Below, piece after piece: positions 1 to 9,249 of a stretch of 64,000 nucleotides of DNA. The notes beneath the pieces were generated by a model, which saw only the letters and a program-made list of their open reading frames with translations, searched no databases and was not told where the DNA came from. Position 1 is the first letter of the stretch. Each line of letters begins with the position of its first letter. The stretch is taken from contig NZ_LR134365.1 of NCBI RefSeq assembly GCF_900637305.1, positions 985,501 to 1,049,500 on the forward strand, given 5' to 3'. This DNA is from Cardiobacterium hominis (GTDB lineage Bacteria > Pseudomonadota > Gammaproteobacteria > Cardiobacteriales > Cardiobacteriaceae). Both the position numbers and the translations under genes were made by a program.

Positions 1-324
1 CCCGATGAGGTCAGCCCAGTAGTATTCGCCGTCTTGTGGCGCGGGCAGTTGGTCACGGCTGATGTAGAGGGTGTAGCCGCCAAGCGCCAGCGCCTGGTCG
101 CGGTCGTTGATGCCAGTGAAAGCAGCGACCAGTCCTTTGCCGGAGGTTTGCCCGCGCAGGAGTTGCAGGGCAATGTCCGGGCGACCGTTTTGCCGGGCAA
201 TAAATTGACGGTACTGAAAAAGCGATTCGCGGGGGCGACAGTCCGAATGGACTTTCACCTGCCCGCGAATACCGTGTACGCCAACGATGCGGCCGACGAT
301 GATGTCAGCGCTGTCGTGCGACAC
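1..324 (-). CDS. rimM: RimM, 16S rRNA maturation factor (C-terminus cut by window edge)
   Basis: RimM helps mature the 3' (head) domain of 16S rRNA and binds ribosomal protein S19 in the cytoplasm. The reverse strand reads V-S-H-D-S-A-D-I-I-V-G-R-I-V-G-V-H-G from a GTG at 324, then continues through the N-terminal beta-barrel region to D-G-E-Y-Y-W-A-D-L-I-G at the window edge. That last stretch is the characteristic start of the PRC-barrel half. Only about 108 residues are present. The GTG lies 3 bases after the rpsP stop, so the two are cotranscribed, as in the usual rpsP-rimM-trmD-rplS operon. The GTG start is inferred, since no in-frame ATG fits. Confidence 0.9.
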   Translation of the reverse strand, partial: MSHDSADIIVGRIVGVHGIRGQVKVHSDCRPRESLFQYRQFIARQNGRPDIALQLLRGQTSGKGLVAAFTGINDRDQALALGGYTLYISRDQLPAPQDGEYYWADLIG

Positions 325-327
325 GTA

Positions 328-576
328 TCAAGCCTGTTGCTGGTATTGTTTGACCAGACTTTTGACGCGATCGCTGGCTTGTCCACCAACGCCGACCCAG
401 TAGTTGTAACGGTCAAGCTCGATGCGCAGGGTTTCTTCCTGGCCTTTGGCGATGGGGTTGAAAAAGCCGAGGCGTTCGATGAAGCGTCCGTCACGGGCGT
501 TGCGGCTGTTGGTGGCAACGATATGATAAAAAGGACGTTTTTTTGAACCGCCACGGGCGAGTCGAATGGCTAACAT
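328..576 (-). CDS. rpsP: 30S ribosomal protein S16
   Basis: An 82-residue protein beginning [17 protein letters not shown], the conserved S16 N-terminus, which assembles early into the 30S subunit body. A longer reading frame begins at 663, but the ATG at 576 matches the family start and has an AGAGGAA ribosome-binding site just upstream. The internal block with [11 protein letters not shown] is typical of S16. First visible gene of the rpsP-rimM operon; its promoter should lie between 577 and about 670, before the convergent end of the upstream lipoprotein gene. Confidence 0.97.
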   Translation of the reverse strand: MLAIRLARGGSKKRPFYHIVATNSRNARDGRFIERLGFFNPIAKGQEETLRIELDRYNYWVGVGGQASDRVKSLVKQYQQQA

Positions 577-674
577 GTATGTTCCTCTCAAATAGGGGTG
601 TGAAAAGACGGCATATTGTACGGATTTGACGCTAAAAGGGAAGCGGAAATGTCGCACCGGCAAATTGCGGGCAA

Positions 675-702
675 GAAAAAAGCACCTTGCGGTGCTTTTT
701 TC
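675..702. terminator. Rho-independent terminator of the lipoprotein gene
   Basis: Perfect stem AGCACC/GGTGCT with a TTGC loop, flanked by A-runs on the left and T-runs on the right. It lies just past the stop of the minus-strand lipoprotein gene at 723, and before the rpsP promoter region. Confidence 0.85.
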
Positions 703-722
703 GGAATACGTTCGGCTGTTGC

Positions 723-953
723 TTACTTGTATTGTTTGCCGCGGAAAGAGCGATTGATTTTTTCGCTGTTTTCTTGAGCTTGTTGACGAGCCAACATAGC
801 GTTTTCGTTAGCTTGCATCGCGATAGATTTGACTTCAGCGATGTCAGCGCGCAGAGCGGCGATTTCAGAGTTTTCGTCCACTTTCGGCTGGCTGGCGCAA
901 CCGGCAGCGATCAGAGCGATAGCAGCCATGGAAGCAATTTTCAAAGATTTCAT
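723..953 (-). CDS. Small Lpp-like alanine-zipper outer membrane lipoprotein
   Basis: A 76-residue lipoprotein starting at the ATG at 953 (AGGAG site upstream). The signal peptide ends in A-L-I-A-A-G-C, a lipobox whose Cys would be acylated. The mature part is one heptad-rich Ala/Glu/Asn helix, like the trimeric Braun lipoprotein of enterics, and the protein ends in Lys (K-Q-Y-K), the residue that Lpp links covalently to peptidoglycan. Overall organisation therefore fits a murein lipoprotein or OprI-like protein, but identity to Lpp is inferred from architecture rather than from a close match. Single gene with its own terminator. Confidence 0.8.
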   Translation of the reverse strand: MKSLKIASMAAIALIAAGCASQPKVDENSEIAALRADIAEVKSIAMQANENAMLARQQAQENSEKINRSFRGKQYK

Positions 954-1008
954 ATGAACTCCTAAAGTTGTTAGCGTCAAAAATGACAGGCGCTAATATA
1001 CACAAACT

Positions 1009-1506
1009 TTAACTTTGCGTACAAACCTTAGTAGTTAAATTTTTCTTAACGCTCGCATGCACCAGCTCGCCGACGTCGCCACCCAGCCGGGCGGTTTCGC
1101 GGATAAGGCTCGAAGATACAAATGAATAGTGGTCAGCGGTAATCAGGAAAACGGTTTCTGCCTGCGGCAGCAGATGACGGTTCATGCCGGAAAGCTGGTG
1201 TTCGTATTCGTAATCGGCGACGCTGCGGATGCCACGCACGATAATCGTCGCGGCGTACTGGCGGCAGGCCTCGACCAATAGTCCCTCAAACGCGACCGGG
1301 CGAATGTCGCAACCGTTGTGGATGTCCGCGCAGACGGTGCACACCATCGCCAGCCGCTCTTCAATATTAAAGAGTGTTTGTTTGTGATGGGCGCGGGCGA
1401 CGGCGACGTAAAGGCGGTCGCAGAGCGCCCCGGCGCGGCGGATGATGTCTTCATGACCGCGCGTGATGGGGTCAAACGTACCGGGATAGATGGCGATGCG
1501 CGTCAT
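1009..1506 (-). CDS. coaD: Phosphopantetheine adenylyltransferase
   Basis: CoaD transfers AMP from ATP to 4'-phosphopantetheine, the penultimate step of coenzyme A synthesis. The 165-residue product has the nucleotidyltransferase start G-T-F-D-P-I-T-R-G-H (the T/HxGH motif) at residues ~9-18. It also has the conserved R-G-I-R-S-V-A-D-Y-E-Y-E block and the S-S-S-L-I-R-E motif near the C-terminus. A longer frame extends to 1659, but the ATG at 1506 gives the normal length and overlaps the rsmD stop by four bases (ATGA), indicating translational coupling. The rsmD-coaD pairing is common in proteobacteria. Confidence 0.97.
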   Translation of the reverse strand: MTRIAIYPGTFDPITRGHEDIIRRAGALCDRLYVAVARAHHKQTLFNIEERLAMVCTVCADIHNGCDIRPVAFEGLLVEACRQYAATIIVRGIRSVADYEYEHQLSGMNRHLLPQAETVFLITADHYSFVSSSLIRETARLGGDVGELVHASVKKNLTTKVCTQS

Positions 1507-2096
1507 GCGGCGGCCTCGTCGGCATAGTTGCGGTGCAGCAGGCCAAAAAAGACGCGCCCCGCCCGTCCCTGCCGATGCCAGACCCAGCCCGGCGGTAGCG
1601 CCAGTTCTTCCAGCGGGAATGGCATTTCCACGTACACCTTGCCGTGCGTTTTCAGCCATTTGTCATTGACGAAATGGCTGACCGCTTGCGCGTGCAAATC
1701 GGCGGCGAAAGGTGGGTCGAGAAAAATCAGGTCATAACGCGCGGCAGACGGCTGCAAGCGGAACACATCGCCTGCCTGCACCCGCGCATGCGGCTCTTTC
1801 CACGCGGCGAGCAAATCGCGCAGGCGGGCGACGCTATCGGCATCGTTGTCGGAAAAAAGCACGCTTGCTGCGCCGCGCGATAGTGCTTCCAGGCCGAGCG
1901 CGCCGCTGCCTGCGAACGCATCCAGCACGTGCGCCCCGGCAATTTCCCATTGCAACCAGTTAAATAGCGTCTCGCGCACGCGGTCGGGACTGGGTCGCAG
2001 TCCCTCGCGGTCTGGAATCATGATGCGTCGCCCGCGGTGTTTGCCGCCGATAATGCGGATTTTGTGCGCAGCGGTGGGGAGGGCGGCTTTTACCAT
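1503..2096 (-). CDS. rsmD: 16S rRNA (guanine(966)-N2)-methyltransferase
   Basis: RsmD methylates G966 of 16S rRNA using S-adenosylmethionine. The 197-residue product has the family opening I-R-I-I-G-G-K-H-R-G-R-R, then R-P-S-P-D-R-V-R-E-T-L-F-N-W-L, the SAM-binding D-A-F-A-G-S-G-A-L-G-L-E loop, and the catalytic D-P-P-F. The frame is open further upstream to 2270, but the ATG at 2096 follows an AGGAG site and gives the usual size. First gene of the rsmD-coaD operon, divergent from uvrA. Confidence 0.95.
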   Translation of the reverse strand: MVKAALPTAAHKIRIIGGKHRGRRIMIPDREGLRPSPDRVRETLFNWLQWEIAGAHVLDAFAGSGALGLEALSRGAASVLFSDNDADSVARLRDLLAAWKEPHARVQAGDVFRLQPSAARYDLIFLDPPFAADLHAQAVSHFVNDKWLKTHGKVYVEMPFPLEELALPPGWVWHRQGRAGRVFFGLLHRNYADEAAA

Positions 2097-2363
2097 GGCT
2101 TTTTCTCCTGAAGTAATACGAAGCGGGCGGCAGGCGGTTTTTCTCTTGTGGTTTTGGCGGTTACGCCCGTAGAAAAGGTTTTTTGCATAACATTCACCAT
2201 GAGGAAAAACTGCGGCGTAGCTTATCACGGGGCAGCAGGGCAGACGCCAAGCGTATAAAAACCGGCGCACCGGGATGCGCCACTTTTTACGCGGTCAAGG
2301 CCTGTCTGTATGGCATATAAATGGGATGGCGATATCATAAGCGCTTTTTCACCCGGAATTCCC

Positions 2364-5186
2364 ATGGAAACCATCGCCATTCGCGGCGCGCGCACCCACA
2401 ACCTGAAAAACATCGACCTCGACCTGCCGCGCGACCGCATGATCGTCATCACCGGCCTCTCCGGCAGCGGCAAATCCTCGCTCGCCTTCGATACCATCTA
2501 CGCCGAGGGACAGCGGCGCTACGTCGAATCGCTCTCCGCCTACGCGCGCCAGTTCCTTTCCATCATGGACAAGCCGGACGTGGACCACATCGAAGGCCTT
2601 TCGCCGGCGATTTCTATCGAGCAGAAATCCACCTCGCACAACCCGCGCTCCACCGTCGGCACCATTACCGAAATCCACGACTATCTGCGCCTCCTGTTCG
2701 CGCGCGTTGGCATTCCGCGCTGCCCCGACCACGGCATCGAGCTGAACGCGCAGACCGTCAGCCAGATGGTGGATAACATCCTGGCGTTTGCGGAAGGCAG
2801 CAAATGGATGCTGGTCGCGCCGCTGGTGCAGGGGCGCAAGGGCGAGCACACGAAACTCTTGCAAGACATGCAACAGCAGGGCTTCGTCCGCGCGCGCATC
2901 GACGGCGACATTTACGAGCTGGACGCCCTGCCCGCCATTGACGGCCGCCGCAAACACGACATCGGCATCGTCGTCGATCGCTTCGCCATCCGCGAGGGCA
3001 TCGCGCAGCGCCTCGCCGAATCGCTGGAAACCGCGCTGGCACTTGCCGACGGCATCGTGCAACTGGTGGCGATGGATGGTGATGCCACCCACACCTTCTC
3101 CGCCAAATACGCCTGCCCGGTCTGCGGCTACGCCCTGAGCGAGCTGGAGCCGCGCCTCTTTTCCTTTAACAACCCGCACGGCGCCTGCCCCGAATGCGAC
3201 GGCCTCGGCGTCAATACCTTCATCGACCCGCGCCGCGTCGTCATGCACCCCTACCTCTCCATCGCCGCCGGCGCAGTGCGCGGCTGGGACAGGCGCACGC
3301 CCTACTTCTACCCGCAAATGCAGGCACTCGCCGCGCACTACGACTTCGACCTCGAAACCACCCCCTTTGAAGACCTGCCCGAACACATCCAGCAGGTCAT
3401 CCTCTACGGCAGCGGCACGCAGAAAATCCCGCTGCCAACCATCGGCGCAGGCGGCGCGGTGCGCTATCGGGACGCGACCTACGAAGGCATAATCAACACC
3501 ATGAACCGCCGCTACCTGGAGACCGACAAGGCGCGGGTACGCGACGAAATCAGCCAATTTCTGAACAGCCGCGAATGCCCCTCCTGCCACGGCACACGCC
3601 TGAACCGCGCCGCGCGCCACGTCTACATCGAAGACACCACCCTGCCGGACATCAACCGCTGGTCAGTCGCCGACGCCGCCGCCTGGGCGAACCGCCTCGA
3701 CCTGCCCGGCGCGCGCGGCGAAATCGCGGCGAAAATCCTCAAAGAAATCCGCGAGCGCCTCGGCTTTCTGGTGAACGTCGGGCTTAATTACCTGACCCTC
3801 GCGCGCAGCGCCGAAACCCTCTCCGGCGGCGAAGCGCAGCGCATCCGCTTGGCCTCACAAATCGGCGCGGGACTGGTCGGCGTGATGTACGTCCTCGACG
3901 AACCCTCCATCGGCCTGCACCAGCGCGACAACGCTCGCCTCCTGGACAGCCTCTTGCGCCTGCGCGACCTCGGCAACACCATCATCGTCGTTGAGCACGA
4001 CGAAGACGCCATCCGCGCCGCCGACTACGTCGTTGATATCGGCCCCGGCGCGGGCATCCACGGCGGGCGCATCATCGCGCAAGGCACGCCCGCCGAAATC
4101 GAAGCGCACCCCGAATCCCTCACCGGCAAATACCTCTCCGGCCGCGAAACCATCGCCGTCCCCGCAAAACGCACGCCGCGCGACCTCAAGCGACAAATCA
4201 ACCTCATCGGCGCCAGCAGCCACAACCTGAAAAACCTCACCCTGAACATCCCCGTCGGCCTCTTCACCTGCATCACAGGCGTCTCCGGCAGCGGCAAATC
4301 CACGCTGATTAACGAAACCCTGGCCAAAGCCGCCGCCAAACACATCAACCGCGCCGGCGACGACCCCGCCGCCTACGAACGCATCGAAGGACTGGATCAC
4401 TTCGACAAAGTCATCAACATCGACCAATCGCCCATCGGCCGCACACCGCGCTCCAACCCCGCCACCTACACCGGCATCTTCACCGCCATCCGTGAACTCT
4501 TCGCCGGCACCCAAGAAGCACGCGCGCGCGGCTACACGCCGGGGCGGTTCTCCTTTAACGTCAAAGGCGGACGGTGCGAAGCCTGCCAGGGCGACGGCGT
4601 CATCAAAGTCGAAATGCACTTCCTGCCGGACATCTTCGTCGCCTGCGACATCTGCCACGGCAAACGCTACAACCGCGAAACCCTCGGCATCACCTACAAA
4701 GGCAAAACCATCCACGAAGTCCTCGAAATGGACATCGAAGAAGCGCACCAATTCTTCGACGCCATCCCGGCACTACAACGCAAACTGCAAACCCTGCTCG
4801 ACGTCGGCCTCTCCTACATCCGCCTCGGACAAAACGCCGTAACCCTCTCCGGTGGCGAAGCGCAGCGGGTGAAACTCGCGCGCGAACTCTCCAAACGCGA
4901 CACCGGCCGCACCCTCTACATATTGGACGAGCCGACCACCGGCCTGCACTTCCACGACGTGCGCCAATTGCTGGACGTCCTGCACCGCCTGCGCGACGGC
5001 GGCAACACCATCGTCGTCATCGAACACAACCTGGACGTCATCAAAACCGCCGACTGGATCGTCGATTTGGGGCCGGAAGGTGGCAGCGGCGGCGGCGAAA
5101 TCATCGCCAGCGGCACACCGGAACAAGTCGCCGAAAACCCGGCGAGCTACACCGGGCAGTTTCTAAAACCGCTGCTGAAGGCATAA
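2364..5186 (+). CDS. uvrA: UvrABC excinuclease subunit A
   Basis: UvrA is the damage-recognition ATPase of nucleotide excision repair and loads UvrB onto lesions. The 940-residue protein starts [14 protein letters not shown], matching the family. Walker A G-L-S-G-S-G-K-S is at ~31-38 and a second Walker A lies near 640. Two ABC signatures read L-S-G-G-E-A-Q-R. Zinc-binding pairs are C-P-V-C...C-P-E-C in the first half and C-E-A-C...C-D-I-C in the second. An in-frame ATG exists at 2310, but 2364 agrees with homologues; no strong Shine-Dalgarno is visible before either. I saw no convincing LexA box upstream. Confidence 0.97.
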   Translation: METIAIRGARTHNLKNIDLDLPRDRMIVITGLSGSGKSSLAFDTIYAEGQRRYVESLSAYARQFLSIMDKPDVDHIEGLSPAISIEQKSTSHNPRSTVGTITEIHDYLRLLFARVGIPRCPDHGIELNAQTVSQMVDNILAFAEGSKWMLVAPLVQGRKGEHTKLLQDMQQQGFVRARIDGDIYELDALPAIDGRRKHDIGIVVDRFAIREGIAQRLAESLETALALADGIVQLVAMDGDATHTFSAKYACPVCGYALSELEPRLFSFNNPHGACPECDGLGVNTFIDPRRVVMHPYLSIAAGAVRGWDRRTPYFYPQMQALAAHYDFDLETTPFEDLPEHIQQVILYGSGTQKIPLPTIGAGGAVRYRDATYEGIINTMNRRYLETDKARVRDEISQFLNSRECPSCHGTRLNRAARHVYIEDTTLPDINRWSVADAAAWANRLDLPGARGEIAAKILKEIRERLGFLVNVGLNYLTLARSAETLSGGEAQRIRLASQIGAGLVGVMYVLDEPSIGLHQRDNARLLDSLLRLRDLGNTIIVVEHDEDAIRAADYVVDIGPGAGIHGGRIIAQGTPAEIEAHPESLTGKYLSGRETIAVPAKRTPRDLKRQINLIGASSHNLKNLTLNIPVGLFTCITGVSGSGKSTLINETLAKAAAKHINRAGDDPAAYERIEGLDHFDKVINIDQSPIGRTPRSNPATYTGIFTAIRELFAGTQEARARGYTPGRFSFNVKGGRCEACQGDGVIKVEMHFLPDIFVACDICHGKRYNRETLGITYKGKTIHEVLEMDIEEAHQFFDAIPALQRKLQTLLDVGLSYIRLGQNAVTLSGGEAQRVKLARELSKRDTGRTLYILDEPTTGLHFHDVRQLLDVLHRLRDGGNTIVVIEHNLDVIKTADWIVDLGPEGGSGGGEIIASGTPEQVAENPASYTGQFLKPLLKA

Positions 5187-5200
5187 CGCGCGTTCAGCTT

Positions 5201-5421
5201 AGAGCCTGTTCGAAATCGCGGAGAAGCTACTTTTTTAGTGTCCTGTGTAGTGGCCAAAGCGAGGTAAACCGCCGATATGCTCCCTCTCCCTGTGGGAGAG
5301 GGCTGGGGTGAGGGCAGCAAATATGAAAAACCAGAATTTCAGTTCATAAACAATATCACTCACCCTCTCCCCAACCCTCCCCCGCTTCGCAGAGGAGGGA
5401 AATTTAAATAACAAGCAGCCC
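5201..5421. repeat. GC-rich composite repeat (MITE/REP-like), copy 1
   Basis: Contains a hairpin CCCTCTCCC...GGGAGAGGG at 5282-5302, the tail TGGGGTGAGGGCAGCAA, a ~45-base A/T-richer linker, then the oppositely oriented CCCTCTCCCCAACCCTCCCCC block with a short hairpin to ~5400. The linker (TGAAAAACCAGAATTTC) recurs at ~39155 and, reversed, at ~47965. The left edge TAGAGCCTGTTCGAAATC and the right edge (GGGCTGCTTGTTATTTAAATTTCC on the reverse strand) resemble the terminal repeats of the 39.7 kb copy. It lies in the otherwise gene-free 5187-5862 interval; I see no gene in the rest of that interval (5422-5862), only the dcuB leader. Confidence 0.65.
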
Positions 5422-5862
5422 GCGTGTTCATTTGGGGAAATGGCCCATTATTCCTGTGGTTTTCTGTGGAGATGTATCCGAATTTTGACGCGAGAGCCGT
5501 GCAAAACGCTCCAATGAACACAGAAAACCACAATCGTTGCGCGCAGAAATCGCAAAATATTTCGCGCCACATCTCATAACACGATGAAAATACAGCGCTA
5601 AAACCATCATCACGTGCAGCGGTAAAAAATGTGGATTTTCTGGTGTTACCGCTGTGCAATCTGTACTACAATGCGCGTGGATGATTATTAACGAATTAGC
5701 CGCTTTGTCGCTTTTCCTTGGCAAATCAAGCGGAAATCCCTTAGTGATTGTCACAGACTGACGCGGAAACCCCGCCTGCCGTGCGGCGGCTGTCCGGATA
5801 AGGCAATGCACCCGCCCGCGTCTTCTGAATTAATTGATTATCCTAAAAATTTGGAGTTCTTC

Positions 5863-7245
5863 ATGTCTGCGCAATTTCTCATACAGTTCGCCATCGTGCT
5901 GCTGTGTATTTTGTTGGGCGCCCGCGTCGGTGGCATCGGTCTCGGTGTTTTCGGCGGTTTGGGTCTCGCCATTCTGACCTTTGGTTTTGGCTTGCAGCCG
6001 ACCAGCCCGCCGATCGACGTCATGCTGATGATCATGGCGGTCGTTTCTGCGGCGGCAGCGATGGAGGCCTCCGGCGGTCTCGACCTGATGATCCGCGTCG
6101 CCACCCGCATCCTGCGCAAGAACCCGAAGTACATCACCTTCATGGCGCCTGCCGTGACGTATATCTTCACCATCTTCGCTGGTACCGGTCACGTTGCCTA
6201 TTCCGTGCTGCCCGTCATCGCAGAAGTCTCCCGCCGCAGCGGCATACGCCCGGAACGCCCGCTTTCCATGGCAGTCATCGCCTCGCAGTTCTCCATCGTT
6301 GCCAGCCCGATTGCGGCAGCGGTCACGTCTGCGGCGAGCTATCTCACGCCGTACCACATCAGCATCCCGCAAATCCTGATGGTGACGATTCCTTCCACTA
6401 CGCTCGGCATCGCCATCGCCTGTGTCTTCGTCAACAAGATGGGTAAAGAACTCAAAGACGATCCGGAATATCAGCGCCGCTTGAAAGACCCTGTTTATCA
6501 GGAAATCTATGCCGCGCAGGAATCCTCTTCCGGCACAGAAACTGTCATCAACGAAAAAAGCGCCAGAACATCGCTCAAGATTTTCATCAGTGCCGCCATT
6601 TTGGTCGTTATCCTCGGCTCACTCGATAAACTGGCGAAATATCTGCCAGCAGAACTGATGGCGCACCTGCGTCCGTCTTTCCCTGATGCCAAAGGCGATA
6701 TGAAGCTGCTTAATATGCCGCACGTCATCGAAATCGTCATGCTCACCGCCGCTGCGTTCATCATTATGTTCTGCAAGCCGGATGGCACTGCCATTACCCG
6801 TGGTTCCGTCTTCCATGCCGGAATGCGCGCAGTTATCGCCATTTTTGGTATTGCCTGGCTCGGCGACACGCTGTTTAACGCCCACCTGGACGAACTGAAA
6901 ACGCTGGTCTCCGGTCTGGTGGAAACCGCGCCGTGGACGTTTGCCTTTGCGTTGTTTGCCTTCTCCGTACTGGTAAACAGCCAAGGCGCAACCGTCGCCA
7001 CCCTGTTCCCGCTCGGGGTTTCCCTCGGCATCCCGCCGGAAATCATGGTAGGTACGTTCGTCGCGGTAAACGGCTACTTCTTCATCCCGAACTATGGCCC
7101 GATTATCGCCTCTATCGACTTCGACACCACCGGCACGACCCGCATCGGCCGCTATATCCTCAACCACAGCTTCATGATTCCGGGGCTGCTGAGCATGGCG
7201 TTCAGCCTGGTGCTCGGCTTGGCTTTTGCGAAGATGTTGCTGTAA
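5863..7245 (+). CDS. dcuB: Anaerobic C4-dicarboxylate transporter, DcuA/DcuB family
   Basis: Inner-membrane carrier that exchanges fumarate, malate or aspartate for succinate, supporting fumarate respiration. The 460-residue product is almost entirely hydrophobic helices and shows Dcu blocks such as [14 protein letters not shown] near residue 108 and the C-terminal F-F-I-P-N-Y-G-P. Start chosen at the ATG at 5863, with GGAG upstream; the open frame from 5806 adds an unlikely 19-residue leader. Length and a central hydrophilic loop fit DcuB at least as well as DcuA, so the letter is uncertain. No clear FNR palindrome seen upstream. A DcuC gene is at 48176. Confidence 0.88.
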   Translation: MSAQFLIQFAIVLLCILLGARVGGIGLGVFGGLGLAILTFGFGLQPTSPPIDVMLMIMAVVSAAAAMEASGGLDLMIRVATRILRKNPKYITFMAPAVTYIFTIFAGTGHVAYSVLPVIAEVSRRSGIRPERPLSMAVIASQFSIVASPIAAAVTSAASYLTPYHISIPQILMVTIPSTTLGIAIACVFVNKMGKELKDDPEYQRRLKDPVYQEIYAAQESSSGTETVINEKSARTSLKIFISAAILVVILGSLDKLAKYLPAELMAHLRPSFPDAKGDMKLLNMPHVIEIVMLTAAAFIIMFCKPDGTAITRGSVFHAGMRAVIAIFGIAWLGDTLFNAHLDELKTLVSGLVETAPWTFAFALFAFSVLVNSQGATVATLFPLGVSLGIPPEIMVGTFVAVNGYFFIPNYGPIIASIDFDTTGTTRIGRYILNHSFMIPGLLSMAFSLVLGLAFAKMLL

Positions 7246-7256
7246 TGGGGCATCTT

Positions 7257-7291
7257 TGTAAAAACACCGCCTGCGGGCGGTGTTTTTTTGT
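7257..7291 (+). terminator. Terminator after dcuB
   Basis: Stem ACACCGCC/GGCGGTGT with TGCG loop followed by seven or eight T residues, immediately after the dcuB stop. Confidence 0.9.
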
Positions 7292-7295
7292 GCGC

Positions 7296-7340
7296 TAAAA
7301 AAGCTTCAGCCGCCGTGGCTTCCCTACGGCGGCTGAAGCA
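7296..7340 (-). terminator. Terminator after the entericidin-like gene
   Basis: 14-base perfect stem (GCTTCAGCCGCCGT with its complement, arms 7303-7316 and 7326-7339). On the reverse strand it is followed by a T-run, so it ends the minus-strand transcript from 7493. Confidence 0.85.
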
Positions 7341-7355
7341 CAATCGCGGCAGCGC

Positions 7356-7493
7356 TTACTTGGCGCGTTCGGCAGCGTTAGACACTTTCTGCCCGGCTTT
7401 TTCAACATCCTGCCCAAAGCCTTGCACGGTATTGCAGGCGCAGAGCAGGCCGGCGAAGGTGATGAGCGCGGCGATTCTGGTCATTTTTTTCAT
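7356..7493 (-). CDS. Entericidin A/B family lipopeptide
   Basis: A 45-residue product from the ATG at 7493: M-K-K-M-T-R-I-A-A-L-I-T-F-A-G-L-L-C-A-C, then N-T-V-Q-G-F-G-Q-D-V-E-K-A-G and K-V-S-N-A-A-E. The lipobox L-L-C-A-C and the N-T-x-x-G-x-G-x-D-V-x-x-A-G core are the signature of the entericidin (EcnA/EcnB) family of tiny outer-membrane lipoproteins. Founding members act as an antidote/toxin pair in stationary phase. Only one member is present, so the toxin-antidote role cannot be assumed. AGAAC/GGAG-like site just upstream, own terminator downstream, divergent from the SPFH gene. Confidence 0.88.
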   Translation of the reverse strand: MKKMTRIAALITFAGLLCACNTVQGFGQDVEKAGQKVSNAAERAK

Positions 7494-7624
7494 GGGGTTC
7501 TCCGTGTTTGTCGCTTCCAACGTGAAAGCCCGCGCATTTTAGCGTTTTTTGCCGTCTGTACGTGACATTCGCGCAAGCCGCGTAATACAATCAAGGGCAG
7601 TTTCAACCACCACGGAGCATACCC

Positions 7625-8566
7625 ATGACCCCATCTCTCGCCTTTCTCCTCAGCGGCGGCACCATTTTCGTCATCGTTCTGATTGTTCTGGCTTTCTGGT
7701 TCGGCATGCGCGCCATCCAGATCGTCGATCAGGGAACGGAGCGCACCGTGCTGCGCCTGGGGCGTTACAACCGCACGCTGGAACCCGGTTTTCACCTCGT
7801 CGTGCCGCTGTGGGAGCGTGCCGACCGCAAGGTGAACATGAAGGAAACGGTGCTGGACGTACCGCGCCAGGAAGTCATCACCAAGGACAACGCGCAGGTA
7901 ACGGTCGATGGCGTCGTCTTCTACCAAATCACTAACGCCGCCAAGGCGAGCTATTCCGTTGATGACCTCGAACTCGCCATCCTGAACCTCGCCACCACCA
8001 ACCTGCGTACCGTCGCCGGCTCGATGACGCTGGACGACCTGCAATCGCAGCGTGACGCCATCAACGTCCGCCTGCTCGGCATCATTGACGACGCCACCGA
8101 CCCCTGGGGCGTGAAAGTCACCCGTGTGGAAATCAAGGACATCACCCCGCCTGCCGACCTGGTGGACGCGATGGCGCGCCAGAAAAAAGCCGAACAAATC
8201 AAGCGCGCACAAATCCTCGAAGCCGAAGGGCAGCGGCAGGCGGAAATCCTGCGCGCCGAAGGCCTGAAACAGTCGCAAGTGCTGGAAGCCGAAGGACGCA
8301 AAGAAGCGGCCTTCCTCGAAGCGGAAGCGCGCGAACGGCAGGCACAAGCCGAAGCGCGCGCCACCGAAATGGTCTCCAAAGCCATCAGCGAGGGCGGCAC
8401 GAATGCCATCAACTACTTCGTCGCGCAAGAATACGTGCGCGCGCTGGGCAAATTCGCCGAAAGCGAGCAACAAAAAACCGTCTTCATGCCGATGGAAGCA
8501 AGCGGCATCATCGGTGCGCTGGGCGGCATCGCGGAAATGTTCAACAAAGGCGAGAAAAAAGGATGA
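7625..8566 (+). CDS. SPFH/Band 7 membrane protease regulator (QmcA-type)
   Basis: A 313-residue protein with one N-terminal membrane helix (~8-30), an SPFH domain (I-V-D-Q-G-T-E-R-T-V-L-R-L-G-R-Y onward to ~190), then a long charged Ala/Glu coiled coil (A-E-G-Q-R-Q-A-E-I-L-R-A-E-G). It closes with a Gly/hydrophobic C-terminus. This is the stomatin/QmcA architecture; such proteins form ring-shaped membrane scaffolds that modulate FtsH-type proteolysis and usually pair with an NfeD protein. Here the NfeD gene is three genes downstream (9878). Overlaps the next start by four bases. Confidence 0.9.
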   Translation: MTPSLAFLLSGGTIFVIVLIVLAFWFGMRAIQIVDQGTERTVLRLGRYNRTLEPGFHLVVPLWERADRKVNMKETVLDVPRQEVITKDNAQVTVDGVVFYQITNAAKASYSVDDLELAILNLATTNLRTVAGSMTLDDLQSQRDAINVRLLGIIDDATDPWGVKVTRVEIKDITPPADLVDAMARQKKAEQIKRAQILEAEGQRQAEILRAEGLKQSQVLEAEGRKEAAFLEAEARERQAQAEARATEMVSKAISEGGTNAINYFVAQEYVRALGKFAESEQQKTVFMPMEASGIIGALGGIAEMFNKGEKKG

Positions 8567-9249
8567 AGCGTCTCCTCACACTAACCCTTGCCCTCGCTGC
8601 CTGCGCCAGCTTCGCCGCCACGCCGCTGGAGGAGGCAAAAGCCGCCGCCGAGCGGGGCGATTTCAAAGAAGCCGAGCGCATCTGGACGGAGCTGGCAAAA
8701 GCCGGCGATGCCAAAGCGCAGTACAACCTCGCCCTCGTGAAATACTACGGGGAAGACAGCGGCCTGCCCACGGACGACGCCGAAGTCCGCGCCCTGCTGG
8801 AAAAAGTCGCCGCGCAAAACATCCCGGAAGCGCAGTACCACCTGGCGCTGCTGCTCCTGGACGCCAAACATGGCCTTAACATCACGGCACTCAACAAAAC
8901 CCCCGTCACGAGCGAGCGCAAACGCGGCGTTGAACTCCTCACCCGTGCGGCGGAAGCAGGTGTGCCGGAAGCGCAAGCCATGCTCGCCGCGCTGTACCAT
9001 CACGGCGTCAAAGACGTGCTGGAAAAAGACAACGGCAAACACATCGCCTGGCAAGAAAAAGCGGCAGAAAAAATCGCGTACACCGCCTACCTCACCGGCG
9101 AAGGCTACGAAACCGGGCTGGAAGGCTTTCCCGCCGATTGCGAAAAAGCCAAATACTGGTACCAAAAAGCGCACGACCTGGACGCCAACTATCCCCAGTC
9201 GCCCTCTCGTGACCTCTGCGCCCCGAAAACCGCATCGGCAAAAAAATGA
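8563..9249 (+). CDS. Secreted Sel1-repeat (TPR-like) protein
   Basis: A 228-residue protein with a cleavable signal peptide (M-K-R-L-L-T-L-T-L-A-L-A-A-C-A-S-F-A-A). Sel1-like repeats follow, recognisable from A-K-A-G-D-A-K-A-Q-Y-N-L-A-L and the later A-E-A-G-V-P-E-A-Q-A-M-L-A-A-L-Y units. Sel1 proteins are periplasmic or outer-membrane adaptors for protein-protein contacts; the partner here is unknown. ATGA overlaps on both sides (SPFH gene before, NUDIX after) indicate one operon. A Cys in the signal region is not in a good lipobox context. Confidence 0.85.
   Translation: MKRLLTLTLALAACASFAATPLEEAKAAAERGDFKEAERIWTELAKAGDAKAQYNLALVKYYGEDSGLPTDDAEVRALLEKVAAQNIPEAQYHLALLLLDAKHGLNITALNKTPVTSERKRGVELLTRAAEAGVPEAQAMLAALYHHGVKDVLEKDNGKHIAWQEKAAEKIAYTAYLTGEGYETGLEGFPADCEKAKYWYQKAHDLDANYPQSPSRDLCAPKTASAKK

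Noticed and set aside
2240..2363. LexA (SOS) box before uvrA
   Set aside because: CTGT occurs near 2303, but no matching ACAG half-site follows at the proper distance.
2349..3620. Long reverse-strand open frame opposite uvrA
   Set aside because: Val/Ala/Gly/Asp-rich shadow of a high-GC gene; no domain and no ribosome-binding site. Similar shadows lie opposite ppx, lpdA, chpA and others.
5360..5659. 99-residue reverse-strand frame before dcuB
   Set aside because: Its C-terminal part is only GC-rich repeat translated (F-P-P-L-R-S-G-G-G-L-G-R-G); the rest has no recognisable features.
5735..5750. CTTGGCAAATCAAG as an FNR box upstream of dcuB
   Set aside because: It has only a two-base shorter spacing than TTGAT-N4-ATCAA and lacks the full half-site, so I do not call it.
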